Positions 48,420 through 58,632 of a DNA stretch of 64,000 nt are shown piece by piece. Within the stretch, counting starts at the first letter, position 1; the number at the start of each line of letters is the position of its first letter. The notes beneath the pieces were generated by a model. It was not told the origin of the DNA, did not search any database, and worked only from the letters and a program-made list of their open reading frames with translations. Source of the DNA: Hanleya hanleyi (taxonomy: Eukaryota; Mollusca; Polyplacophora; Lepidopleurida; Hanleyidae); assembly GCA_036873755.1 (NCBI GenBank), contig JAVTVY010020625.1, positions 1-64,000 on the forward strand, given 5' to 3'. A program made the translations under genes and the position numbers.

Positions 48420-48928
48420 GGCGTGTATTGACTACCATTGACCTTTGTGGTCCAAATGCGTCGTGTGAGGTGTCATCTTGTAGCAACGCCCGCCAACGCC
48501 GAGCTTAACGCTTCAACGCCCTGGTGAAATAGCTCAGAAGTTCTGATTTTCTAGATATTCCATGGAATTGTCACTACTTCTTCGAAATGCAGTGACGCCC
48601 GTAGTTATGGCTCGTAGTTACGCCATAACGCTCTAACATAACGCCTTGACGCCATGATATAGACCGGAGAGAGAACGACAACAACAAGGATGACATATGA
48701 GAGAACAACAACAACAAGAAGGGTTTTTTTCATATAGTTTATTTTCCCCAATGTTACATCATACCCACGCTGGGGGAGCCGCGTTGGGTATGTTTACAAC
48801 TCAAGAAAACTCTTGTCCAATCAGAGGCCGCCATTTGCATCTGTCATATTGTTCTTGTCCGTTAGATGTATTTTCGGCTGCTCTTGTCTGTCGCAATTTC
48901 AGAAAGTGCCATCTTTGCTCGGTGTGAC

Positions 48929-49983
48929 CTAAGCGTCGTCGGGAAGGCCTGGATATTCTTCGGGCAGCATGTCCTGAAACAGTTGTTTACGCATTCTGAT
49001 CGCATTTTCCAGGGCCTCGGTGGGTGATAATCCCATAGCCTCTTCCAAGTGACGCTTGATCTTCATGATGGACCTGTGCGTGGGGTCGCCTTTCATTTCA
49101 AGCGGTAGTAATTACAAGCGTCTAGTCCGTCATTCATAATCCAGCCGTCGTCCATTAGAGAATATCCGCGTCCATAATCCGAAGACCTATTCCATTTTCC
49201 ATATAACAGTATTAGCACCAAATTCAAAAAAACAATCATAGTATACATAAACATAGGCTTGTTTCCTGCAAGAGAGAAGCGGTCAACAGTTTCAATGATG
49301 CCGGCAAGACATCATGATGTTCCAAAAATATCAAATCCGTATCGCTGATCAGTATTCTTAATCCATAATATTCGTTATAGAGTCGTCATCTAAAAAAAGA
49401 TGTATCTCAGTCACGCTTTGATTGTGACTGTTCATATGAGTACCATGGGGATCTTGAAGTACATGGGTTCATACGGCCCCTAGCCCCGGGTTAAGCGGAA
49501 TTAGACACAAGTTACGAAACGTAGCGCCATAGATCTTGCACGCTACGTTCGTATTTTGCTATCAGCATGCGATATGTATCGCCAAATTTGAGAAACTTTG
49601 AGTGGATCGCCATGGCTGTTTTCCTGATGCGGGGGCGCATTTGGGTGTACGCCTGTTGTAAATTATCCTCTCCGGCGTCCTCGATCGCTGCAGCGTAAGT
49701 ATTGATGGCTGCTGTCACAATACGATCCCAGAAGGTAGGTTCTGCCTCACTATCCACGGACGTAGGCTGACTATCTGAGGTCAAGCTCTCCGTATCACTA
49801 GATAGACTCTCAGCAATCTCTGTTTCGGTATCAGTCGATACACTCTCAGCAGTCTCTGTATCAGCATCCGCCTCAACGGACTCCTCCAACGGAGTCTTCA
49901 GCCCCATGTATATTTTTCTGGTGTCGCACCATATCGTAATGTCTAGTGAACGTGCGTTCGCACTCAGAGCAAGTATAAGCCAT
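48929..49983 (-). pseudogene. P3 C2H2 zinc-finger/acidic protein gene, broken
   Basis: From ATG at 49983 the frame reads MAYTCSECERTFTRHYD and ends in a C-x2-C-x12-H-x4-H finger (residues about 5-25). Near 49873-49907 the reading shifts by one base from the frame ending DSVGGVR to one starting in LKTPLEESVEA, an acidic Thr/Glu/Ser stretch (49512-49907) followed by FWDRIVTAAINTY and RIRKTAMAIHSKF. A further frame (48929-49096) ends the gene with DPTHRSIMKIKRHLEEAM, then EALENAIRMRKQLF. This arrangement of finger, acidic linker and basic helices fits one protein and matches the second relics in P1 and P2. The finger may bind element DNA (inference). Confidence 0.6.
49118..49195 (-). other. Segment shared with P2 copy B
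   Basis: About 78 bases nearly identical to 34884-34960, coding on the minus strand for DYGRGYSLMDDGWIMNDGL and then DACNYY. Conservation between two separate elements supports coding use in the second-protein gene. Confidence 0.7.
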
Positions 49984-50039
49984 GTTCACGGTTAAACGTC
50001 GACTGTGCGTGTTTTTGGAAATACGCTTGCTTTTATAGA

Positions 50040-50660
50040 CAGTAACCCCCATCAACGCTTAGCTTAACGCTTCAACGCCCTGGTGAATTAGCTCAGAAGC
50101 TCTGATTTCCATGGAATTGACACCAATTCATCGAAATACAGTGACGCCCGTCGTTACGCCTTAACGCCCGTCTCAACGCCCGTCAACACCCGTCGTTACG
50201 CCTCGGAAGTGACGTCATCGTACGCAGGCGCACACACACACCCTGGTGTACCCTATAGCCCGTACGGGCTATAGGGTACAGGGTGCACCAGGTGTGTGTG
50301 TGTGCGCCTGCGTACGATGACGTCACTTCCGAGCAGCGCAGGGTCAAAGGTCACTTTCGGTCACGCGGTCAAAGGTCACTTCCGGTCAGGTGACCGAAAG
50401 TGCACTCAGAGTTCAAAGATTAATCCAAAACCCCTTTATCGCTCGTTAAGGCGCTGAGACGGGCGTTAAGGCGTAAAGATAGGGCGTTAAGGCATTGAGA
50501 CGGGTGTTAAGGCGTAACGACAGGTGTTGACGGGCGTTGAGACGGGCGTTAAGGCGTAACGACGGGCGTCACTGTATTTCGATGAATTGGTGTCAATTCC
50601 ATGGAAATCAGAGCTTCTGAGCTAATTCACCAGGGCGTTGATTTTACATGCACCCACTCA
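50040..50660. repeat. Inner inverted repeats around a palindrome in P3
   Basis: A TTCAACGCCCTGGTGAATTA block at about 50074 recurs inverted at about 50630, and the same block occurs in direct orientation at 48512. AACGCCCGT / ACGGGCGTT words repeat many times at 50130-50200 and 50450-50580. Confidence 0.75.
50202..50333. repeat. 132-bp palindrome in P3
   Basis: Arms from CTCGGAAGTGACGTCATCGT at the left to the inverse complement at the right, centre CCCGTACGGG, with a perfect 30-base core (50249-50278) and only a few bases of asymmetry. The arms carry CRE-like TGACGTCA words and GCGCACACACACA runs. Confidence 0.9.
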
Positions 50661-52269
50661 TGCACCCAGACTCCGATAAGCCAGGGGACCGATATTAGCC
50701 CTTTTGGATAGGGCTGATAGGAGTTTTCCTCTATTGTAGGGGTAAAGTCCGTGTTCCGCTTTTTATATTTTCGGGACAAATCCTAATTTTACATACACCC
50801 ACTCCCCCCACTCTCTCAGCAGGAACCGATATTAGCCCTTTGGGATAGGGTTGATAGAAGTTTTTCCCTATTTTAGCAGTAGAGTCCGTGTTCCGCTTTT
50901 TATATTTTCGAGACAAATCCTCATTTTACATACACCCACCCATGACTTGCAAAATCCTTTCGAAGGGACCCCAAGTCCCCGACTCAAATGATTGGACGGC
51001 ATACAAGTCCGTACATGCACTCCTAATCACGTGACCGCCGCATGATGGAAAAAACCCAGAACCAAGTCAGTACATCCCATACAGTCATACCCAGGTCACG
51101 CCCGATTCACGCAGACCGGAAGTGACGTCATACACCTGCGCACTCCCCGTGATGGAAAAACCCCAGACACAAGTCAATACATGCATTCCAGACAGTCAGA
51201 TATACCCTCAGCCCTCTATATACTTGGGACTACTTTCTGTCCGCGGAGGCAGACCGCATCACCGCCAAACCGCATCACCGCGGAGGAATCCCCTAACATG
51301 TCTAAACATGATCCAAGGTCAGAGATGGGATGAAAACCCCACAGACAGGTCAGTACATGGCCTATCATGTTCTGAAGATGGCGGACCTGTCTCTTCGGTC
51401 ACCTCCGTGTCTTTTCGGTAACGTCCGTGACTCTTCGGGCACCTCCGTGTCTCTTCGGTAACCTCCGTGACATCTTCGGCCACCTCCGTGTCTCTTCGGT
51501 GACCTCCGTGACATCTTCGGTAACCTCCGTGTCTCTTCGGGCACTTCCGTGACATCTTCGGTCACCTCCGTATCTTCCTCCGTAACTACCCGACTGTTCC
51601 CGTGTAAACTCGGAACACACAGCTAAAGGACCCGGATATAAGTCCCCGGATGTAAACCACGGATGAACAGGTCAGTACACGCATTCCTATCATTCATTAT
51701 GACCTTGAACTATCACCTGATCTCCCCGTGATGGAAAAAACCCAAATACAAGTCAGTACACGCATCCAATCAATGGTATTGCTAAAGGACCCGGATATAG
51801 GGCAATCCTTGCGAACGTGCAACAATGTTGGTGTTCGGCACGTGACAACCCAAGCAGACGACAGCGAAATTCTGGCGGGAAAATACCCACAGACAGGTCA
51901 GTACATGGCCTATCATGTTCCCACGGACCTCACCGGGAAGACACGGACGTACCCTTCGCACCTCACCGAAAAAACACGAAGGTGAACGACATTGTAGGGA
52001 AGAACCCCACAGACAGGTCAGTACATGTCCTATCAGGTTCACAGGTCACGCCCCATTCACCCAGACCGGAAGTGACGTCATACACATGCGCACGTGATGG
52101 GAAAACCCCCAGCCCTAACATGTCTAAACATGATCCAAGGTCAAAGACAAGATGAAAGGATACAGGTCAACTCAAGTGCACTCATTGACCTTTGACCTCT
52201 GTCACGTGACCGCCTCAAATTTAAGTGCAAAGAGGTCAATACGACTCGAAATACTCGCTATATACTACT
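50540..52269 (-). repeat. P3 right terminal inverted repeat
   Basis: Inverse complement of the left arm, with a DR1 word at 52186-52198 (TGACCTTTGACCT), TGACGTCA near 52074, the CGGAGGT tandem block at about 51405-51590 and about two 141-bp units at 50640-50945. Confidence 0.85.
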
Positions 52270-52275
52270 CCCGTG

Positions 52276-53224
52276 TGTATTGTTTGTACGAATATACTAT
52301 CAACTCCTCGGTACTGTAAACATATAATAAATATTCTATACTGATATGACTTGAAGATTGAGATACATCTCACAAAATATAGTTTCCTTGATAACAACCA
52401 AGATAATAAATATCATCTCATCTTGGCATTCTGCAAAATCTATGGATAAGCTATTTTGCCAGGATTTTGCCTTCATCTGGTGTTTTAACATGCATATGCC
52501 ACTATCCTGTGCAAAGTCTCTACATTGATGTATAATGCATCGTGTCTCTACGTCAAGTCGGTTTTCGGGTCAAAAAAGACAGGTAGATAGACCGACACAG
52601 ACAAACACGTAACACACGCTGCAGATTATGAATGGTATAGATATATCAAGGATATACGCATATATTACAGTTTTGTTAATCTCAATCGAGACTCCAGAAC
52701 CAACCATGCAGTTTCATAGCCCACGCAACACGGAAAACATCGTATCAATATGGATTTAACAACATGACATAACTGAACTGAAATTAATATAACAGATTAT
52801 CATCAAAAACACGTACAATATGCGATGTTTTACAAATTCAGCTGCAAAATAGCACCGTTACAGAGCGAATAGTTTGACAGCTGACTAAATACTTGTAACT
52901 CTATAGCACTGTGATATTTGACTTAAACTGATTACTATCTATTAATGTACCATGTGTTGGATGACATGAAGTATGAGCTCGATATAGATTAATATATATA
53001 TATATTGTATGTATGTGGCTCTTATTAAGTATGCAATTTCTATCTCAGAACATACCTACATGCCTTAAGGGGATCCGATATGTGTTTATTGTTTTTCATT
53101 CATATAACTGTGAGTATGACAAATATATTCCAGACAGCCTGGCAAATAGCAACGATGTTTTATTGGCGATTTCTGCGCCATACAGCAATGGTATTATGGC
53201 TGTTTAACCCGACCTATTACCTGA
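52276..53224. other. No supported gene
   Basis: AT-rich sequence with an AT dinucleotide run at 52990-53006. Confidence 0.55.
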
Positions 53225-53700
53225 TAGCATGACGCCATGGTACGATTGCACGATGCGATGGTACGATGCAATAATTAAAACACTAATCAACAGAATATGA
53301 TAGCAGAATATGGCGAAGTCCCGATATCTTACAATACCTCTGCTTTCACGCTCCATTCACACACCGCACTCTCACTCTGGGTAGCTTCAGTGGGTAATAC
53401 TTGTCACATATCTCCCCATGTTAATATGTATGGGAACCATTTTGATTAGGCGAAAAATATGCTTACATTAATAGAAATTTTGGAATGTTATATTTGGGAA
53501 TACCCAAATCGGTCTAGTTGCGAGCGCTATGGATCAAGAGCATGAAACCAGGGATATGTAAAGATATCGGGACTTCGCTTGACACATCGTATCATTGCAT
53601 CGCATTTTCATAGTATATGTCATTGCATTATTCCATCGCAATGCGTTTGCGTTGAACCATTGCATCGTACCACCACTGCACCGAAAACCATGCCACTGTG
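53225..53700. mobile_element. Possible small element with inverted repeats
   Basis: GGCGAAGTCCCGATATCTTAC (53313-53333) is mirrored by GTAAAGATATCGGGACTTCG near 53557, and outer GGTACGATTGCACGATGCG words mirror GCATCGTACCACC near 53661. No target duplication was settled. Confidence 0.4.
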
Positions 53701-53749
53701 CCATCAGTATAGTGAGGGAAAACACAGGTTCGGCAGGAGGAGGCGAAGG

Positions 53750-53800
53750 AGGAAGAGGGGGAGCGAGCGAGCGAGCCAGGAGAAGGAGGATTTATATACT
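53750..53800. repeat. GAGC/GAGG simple-sequence patch
   Basis: Purine-rich run with GAGCGAGCGAGCGAGCC. Confidence 0.7.
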
Positions 53801-55164
53801 CATGGAGCCAGTTCAGATGTATTTACATGTCTGAATAATTGCCTGTCGAAACCAATCTTTTCCACTTAACCAAGGCCTTCCTTAGATGTGTCCATCCGTT
53901 CCGAACGCCGACGGGACTCTTGAATTTGAGATGTCATTCGTATCGCACCAAATTCACTGGATTGGCAGGATTTGCCCGGCTTGATTCTCTCTCTGTATCA
54001 TCGTTTCCAGCTTAAGAAGTAATTGTCAGACAACGGCCAGTTTCACTTTCAATTTCTTCTCATTTCAAGCCTCTGAGACTTTACCAGTAATTATTCGCCC
54101 AGTAAGCTCACCATTTCTTGGACGAAACCAGATTTATCCCGATTAAGATATTCGTGAAGTAATTTTCATATATGGCTGAGCAAAGTCCATTCTATGGATA
54201 GAGCAGTATTTGTGTAAGTCTGCCTTAATGTTGTCTGCGCGTCAGGATTGCAGAAGTGAGCATCGATCTTTTGTTACCCTTAAGAGCTCTTATCGACAAG
54301 ACGGCAATACAAACATATACGTAATGCCCCAAATAGCTTTCTGTCCGAGATAATGGGTTTGGCGAAATGTTTTTCTTTTTTACTCCCACTTCCATCTCAC
54401 ATCCAGGTTCAAAAGATTACATAAGTAAAAAAGCATTAGGAAGAATGGCGCTTTGATCGATAAGTGATTTAAGAAAACAGTCTGAAGAGAGTCATCCAAC
54501 CATGAAACCCATTCACAGCGAAAACGATCGAATGGTTTCCTGGTTTGATCTACTAATTGCAGAAGCTGAGGCTAAGCAGTTTTGAACGAGCCTTTAATTT
54601 TCCGCTTCTGTTCGGTTTCTCAGTTTACCCCCTCGAACCCAGGAAGCATAGCGAATTACTGATTGTATTCTTCAAATTAACTTCAACAAATTCCCATGTT
54701 GGTGTTAATTAATTATCCTACGCAGATGGGACGTTGAAACTCTCTATTTAGGTGTGTGAAAGTGATTTATTTTACATTGCTCAGATTTCAGAATCAAATC
54801 CGAGTTTTAGGAGATGCGGAACTTATTGGCTCTGTGAATAAGTCGGGCTAAAAGTATGATTCTATCAATTAAAGGAATCTGGGAATGTAATTTTATCAAC
54901 TAAATGAATCAGACATATCGACATAGTCTATATTCTATAATAATTAGACATGTATGTATTTAATAAATATATTTGGGACAATATGAATGTACTGTCAGAA
55001 AAAACTAGAGTAATGTTTGGAACCAACTTGGCCAAAATCTCATGAGGGCTACAGATATGTCTTCATAAAACATGGAAAACCTGTGTAAAAAGAACAGAAT
55101 ATCCCTAATCAAAAATTTCCGAGTCCTACCGGTAGCTAATAACCTAAATGAGACATTTTTTTTC
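53801..55164. other. No supported gene
   Basis: No long frame. I see no repeat or hairpin of note in this stretch. Confidence 0.5.
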
Positions 55165-55180
55165 TGATTTGCAATTCAGG

Positions 55181-55428
55181 TAAGACATATGTTCCTAAAG
55201 ACAAACGTATATGGAACGGGAAATTGTTTACTGCATGGGACACCCGCTTAATTTACAAAATCAACAGGCGGGCTAGTAAAAATAAAATCCCTGTGCTGCC
55301 TACTTATCTCTACTGTAAAGACTTTGAATCAGATAAAGTATCTCTGTCCTTCAGAGAAAAGTTTCTTAGCTATCCTATCTCATGGGTGGAGTCTGTTAGT
55401 GTTGCTACAATAAATCTCTCTGATTGAC
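55181..55428 (+). CDS. Possible last exon of an unknown gene
   Basis: A polypyrimidine tract (TTTTTTTTCTG) and CAATTCAG at about 55157-55180 form a plausible splice acceptor. The frame then stays open for about 82 codons (KTYVPKDKRIWNGKLFTAWD near the start, SYPISWVESVSVATINLSD at the end) to a TGA. The final coding stretch also holds AATAAA. The composition is protein-like. I do not recognise the family and saw no upstream exon, so a transposon-derived fragment is an alternative. Confidence 0.35.
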
Positions 55429-55931
55429 AAGCCGGAGCTCTTGGCGGGGTGGTTAAACTTAACGCAGTCCGCCTACTTGGCTGACGGTGCTCTCCCTCGG
55501 ATGCCAAGTCCGCTAAGAAAAGTAGTGCGCCACTTGAAACACGTTTATCTAATCATTGATAGGCGAAGAAAACACGCGAATTTTCGATCAGGTCAGTCTG
55601 TGCTGTTTAAGTCGCTTTAGTTTAGCCGCTGGCAGAGGCAGCCCTCTAATTTCTTAACGTATTGTGATAATTCTCGACTAGGCGTATAGATTTCATTCAG
55701 TGTTTGTCGCTGGGGTGATAGGGCACTCACACAATCATTCGCGCAGCAAGTCTTCACGCCAAGTATTTGGGACGGTTGTTTGGGCTGAAATAGATAGCCT
55801 CGTGCTGGCTGGCTGCTTTACCACTTCGTTCGGCTCAGTGTAGCCAGTTGGCAGGCCTGGCCGTGCTTGTCGTTGATGCAGGGAGAGTAAAACTCTAGGC
55901 CGAGTCCTGTCTTAGCTAACGGGAGGCCGAG
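55429..55931. promoter_or_regulatory. Likely Frizzled 5' flank/5' UTR
   Basis: More GC-rich than its surroundings, with no reading frame and no obvious TATA box. The Frizzled ATG is preceded by GGCCGAG with a purine at -3. Where transcription starts cannot be seen. Confidence 0.4.
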
Positions 55932-57680
55932 ATGTGGTGGTCGCTATTTCTGGTGACGGTGGCCCTACCGTGGCTGTCGTTGCCCGCCTCCCACGGGCTG
56001 GCAAGCCAGAACAGCCGATGTGAACGTATTACCATCCCTATGTGTTTGGACATGAGGTACAACATGACAAGAATGCCAAATCTGATAGGACATACAAATC
56101 AGAAAGACGCAGCCATCCATGTGCACGAATTTATACCGTTGGTACAGTTAGGGTGTTCCAAACTCTTGAAGTTTTTCCTATGTTCCCTGTACGCACCGAT
56201 GTGCACGGAACAAGTAGACGAGACCCTTATCATCCCCGCCTGTAGATCCATGTGTCTGGAGGTGAAATCGAAGTGTGAACCCATCCTTGAGCGGTTCAGC
56301 TTCAAGTGGCCCTCCATCCTAGACTGTGCTAACTTACCTGAGAGGAGCGAACGGGGCAATTTGTGCATGGAAGCTCCCAACGTGACAGACGAACCAGGGC
56401 ACGAGAAAGACAGTACGCAATATTCCCCGAATAAACCCGATAACGAAGACTTCTGGAAGCTACTCCAGTCGTTAGAGGGGAAAATCACGACGACTCCCGC
56501 CCAAGGAATGAGTACTCGTCCCCAGGATTATCCATGTCCCGACCGATTCGTGCACGTCAACAAGAAAAACACGACAACCTCGTGTGCGCCGAGATGCAAC
56601 ATGGAAGTCTACTTTCGTCAAGAGGATAAAAGATTCGCCGAGATATGGATGATAGTGTGGGGATCATTGTGTTTCTTTTCCACTACTGTCACAGTGTTGA
56701 CGTTCGCAGTTGATTCTTCTCGGTTCAAATACCCAGAACGTCCCATCATTTTTCTATCCTTGTGTTACGCTATTTATTCACTGGCCTATATCATTCGTGC
56801 ATTCACAGGGCCCAATGCTATTTCTTGTGACAAGGGCAGAGATGGGGTTGAATTTCTTATCCAAGAAGGATTAGACAGCACGTGGTGTATTATAGTGTTT
56901 CTCATTTTATATTTCTTCGGGATGGCCAGTTCCCTGTGGTGGGTTATACTCACAGTGACGTGGTTTCTAGCTGCTGGGAGAAAGTGGGGACAAGAAGCCA
57001 TAGAAGCCCTAAGTAGTTATTTTCATTTTGCAGCCTGGGCCATACCGGCAATTAAAACTATCGTCATTTTAACCATGCGACGGGTAGACGGAGATGAATT
57101 GACGGGCCTGTGTTACGTTGGCAATCAAGACATCACTGCTTTAACAGGCTTCGTCTTGGCCCCATTATTAACTTACCTTCTGTTAGGAACAACTTTCATA
57201 TTGGCCGGATTCATAGCCTTATTACGGATCAGGAATAATTTAAAAGGAGACGGTGCCAATATTCGAAAATTAGAAAAACTTATGGCAAAGATAGGCGTGT
57301 TTTCCGTGTTATATACTGTCCCGGCCACGTGTGTGATCGGTTGCTACTTTTACGAACGTATTAATTTCGAAACCTGGAGGACGATGGCGATGCGGAACGA
57401 TTGTCGTTTGTCAAAAGACGGTAAATCGAAATGTACATTGCAGCAGTCTATTCCCACAGTTGAAGTTTACATGCTCAAAGTGTTCATGTCTCTCGTAGTG
57501 GGTATAACGAGCGGGATGTGGATATGGAGTTATAAAACTGTCAGTTCGTGGAGGAACTTCTGCTTCAGTCGCTTCACCCGACGAAAGTCGGCTTTAGGTA
57601 GTTATCAACAGGCCCCCGTGGTAGTGATGAAACCCGGGAACCAAAAATATGCCACTAAAACTACAGCTTCCAGAGTGTAA
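55932..57680 (+). CDS. Fz9/10: Frizzled receptor, 9/10 subfamily
   Basis: A complete intronless 582-residue Wnt receptor. Residues 1-22 are a signal peptide. The cysteine-rich Wnt-binding domain follows, with all ten cysteines at 30, 38, 75, 84, 91, 104, 108, 115, 132 and 145, and an NMT glycosylation site at 44. A short linker leads to seven membrane segments from about residue 238 to 531. The cytoplasmic KTVSSW at 535-540 is the KTxxxW Dishevelled-binding motif, and the protein ends SRV, a class I PDZ ligand form. Subfamily: the FFLCSLYAPMCT and ERGNLCMEAP words, and LTGLCYVGNQD and VLYTVPATCVIGCYFYER, resemble FZD9/10 more than FZD4. No frameshift or missing key residue was seen. It acts at the plasma membrane in Wnt signalling (family knowledge). 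Confidence 0.95.
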   Translation: MWWSLFLVTVALPWLSLPASHGLASQNSRCERITIPMCLDMRYNMTRMPNLIGHTNQKDAAIHVHEFIPLVQLGCSKLLKFFLCSLYAPMCTEQVDETLIIPACRSMCLEVKSKCEPILERFSFKWPSILDCANLPERSERGNLCMEAPNVTDEPGHEKDSTQYSPNKPDNEDFWKLLQSLEGKITTTPAQGMSTRPQDYPCPDRFVHVNKKNTTTSCAPRCNMEVYFRQEDKRFAEIWMIVWGSLCFFSTTVTVLTFAVDSSRFKYPERPIIFLSLCYAIYSLAYIIRAFTGPNAISCDKGRDGVEFLIQEGLDSTWCIIVFLILYFFGMASSLWWVILTVTWFLAAGRKWGQEAIEALSSYFHFAAWAIPAIKTIVILTMRRVDGDELTGLCYVGNQDITALTGFVLAPLLTYLLLGTTFILAGFIALLRIRNNLKGDGANIRKLEKLMAKIGVFSVLYTVPATCVIGCYFYERINFETWRTMAMRNDCRLSKDGKSKCTLQQSIPTVEVYMLKVFMSLVVGITSGMWIWSYKTVSSWRNFCFSRFTRRKSALGSYQQAPVVVMKPGNQKYATKTTASRV

Positions 57681-58632
57681 ATCATTATCCTTCATCGACT
57701 ACTTCATCACATGCTATAGTAATTCATCATGCGGCCTTATTAGAATCTGAAATTCATCTGAAGCAGCATGTGCCATTTATAAATCATGATGATTCAATCA
57801 CTCAAAGGGATAACTGTGAAACTCGAATCTATATATACATATGATATATTTACCTGGGCGTACTTGAGTTTATCCCACTTGTGGGTATATATACCTACTT
57901 GACCATTTTGAACAAGCAAACTTTACTTTTTTGTCATAGTAATCCCGATCGGAAGAAAAAAATGTGCTTTATTTAGAAGCTGTGTTATCATGACACACTT
58001 TGTCTGGTCGAGAGAGTTTAATGTTCATGCGACACAATATACCAAGGCAATTCTAGACCATAAAAGACTGAGAAATACGCTTTCTTCTCACAGTATAGAC
58101 TACATTGACTCGGCTGATAAAGCCTACACACCAAGGTGCAAGCCTGGAGAAAGAAAGTGTAAATAGGTCACACAGAGATAAATATATACAAACTAAGCAT
58201 GAAAGGTCCACTGAAATATTATAGACACTGTACAGTTTCAACTTCTGCAATGCAAAACGAACGTGGACATGCCGAGTATTAGCCAGACCTATATACCTAT
58301 CGTCTCAAATTTGTTAAGTGAAAATATCTCTTTGTTTCCTGAGATGAGATGAACATGCACGTGTAACTTGTGTACTTTTATGCAAAAAAATACGTTTATC
58401 ATAACAAGCATACACTTTTCCAAGGACGTCTTTGGTGCTTTAAATTCCCCTAAACTATTGCTTATTATTTTCGGATCAAGAGAACTTTCTGCAATTTTTC
58501 TGTGTTGGACATCTCAAGTATATTGTGATGAACTTTAAAGGACGTCCCATATATATCTGAGAAGCTGTGCAAAAACGTGACAGATATATTTTCCAACCAT
58601 GACAGGATATGGCGTCAGGCTATAAAATTAAA
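57681..58632 (+). other. Frizzled 3' flank, possible 3' UTR
   Basis: No frame. The first clean poly(A)-signal variant I see is ATTAAA at 58627-58632; AATAAA was not found before it. Where the transcript ends is unknown. Confidence 0.35.

Larger units (their letters stand above)
46556..48660 (+). repeat. P3 left terminal inverted repeat
   Basis: In order from the end: AGTAGTATATAGCG, a CACGTG word, a direct repeat AGGTCAAAGGTCA (46627-46639, nuclear-receptor DR1 form), GTGCGCATGTG then TGACGTCA (46745-46752), tandem GTGACCGAAGA units (47262-47452), a second TGACGTCA near 47709, four 141-146-bp units (47897-48419), and CTTCAACGCCCTGGTGAA. The right arm has the same order reversed. Confidence 0.85.
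46556..52269. mobile_element. P3: 5.7-kb Polinton/Maverick-like element
   Basis: The element begins AGTAGTATATAGCGAG and ends with the inverse complement CTCGCTATATACTACT, and is flanked by a perfect 6-bp duplication CCCGTG (46550-46555 and 52270-52275). Six-base target duplications, AG...CT ends and very long inverted repeats are the Polinton/Maverick hallmarks. The inverted repeats reach about 46556-48660 (left) and 50540-52269 (right) and differ in internal tandem copy number. The interior carries one broken minus-strand gene with a C2H2 finger and no polymerase B, integrase, protease or capsid frame. Outer 110 bases of the arms differ by about one base, so the insertion is young. Confidence 0.85.

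Noticed and set aside
46556..52269. Possible retrovirus- or LTR-type element
   Set aside because: The long repeats are inverted, not direct, and no reverse transcriptase or gag-like frame is present.
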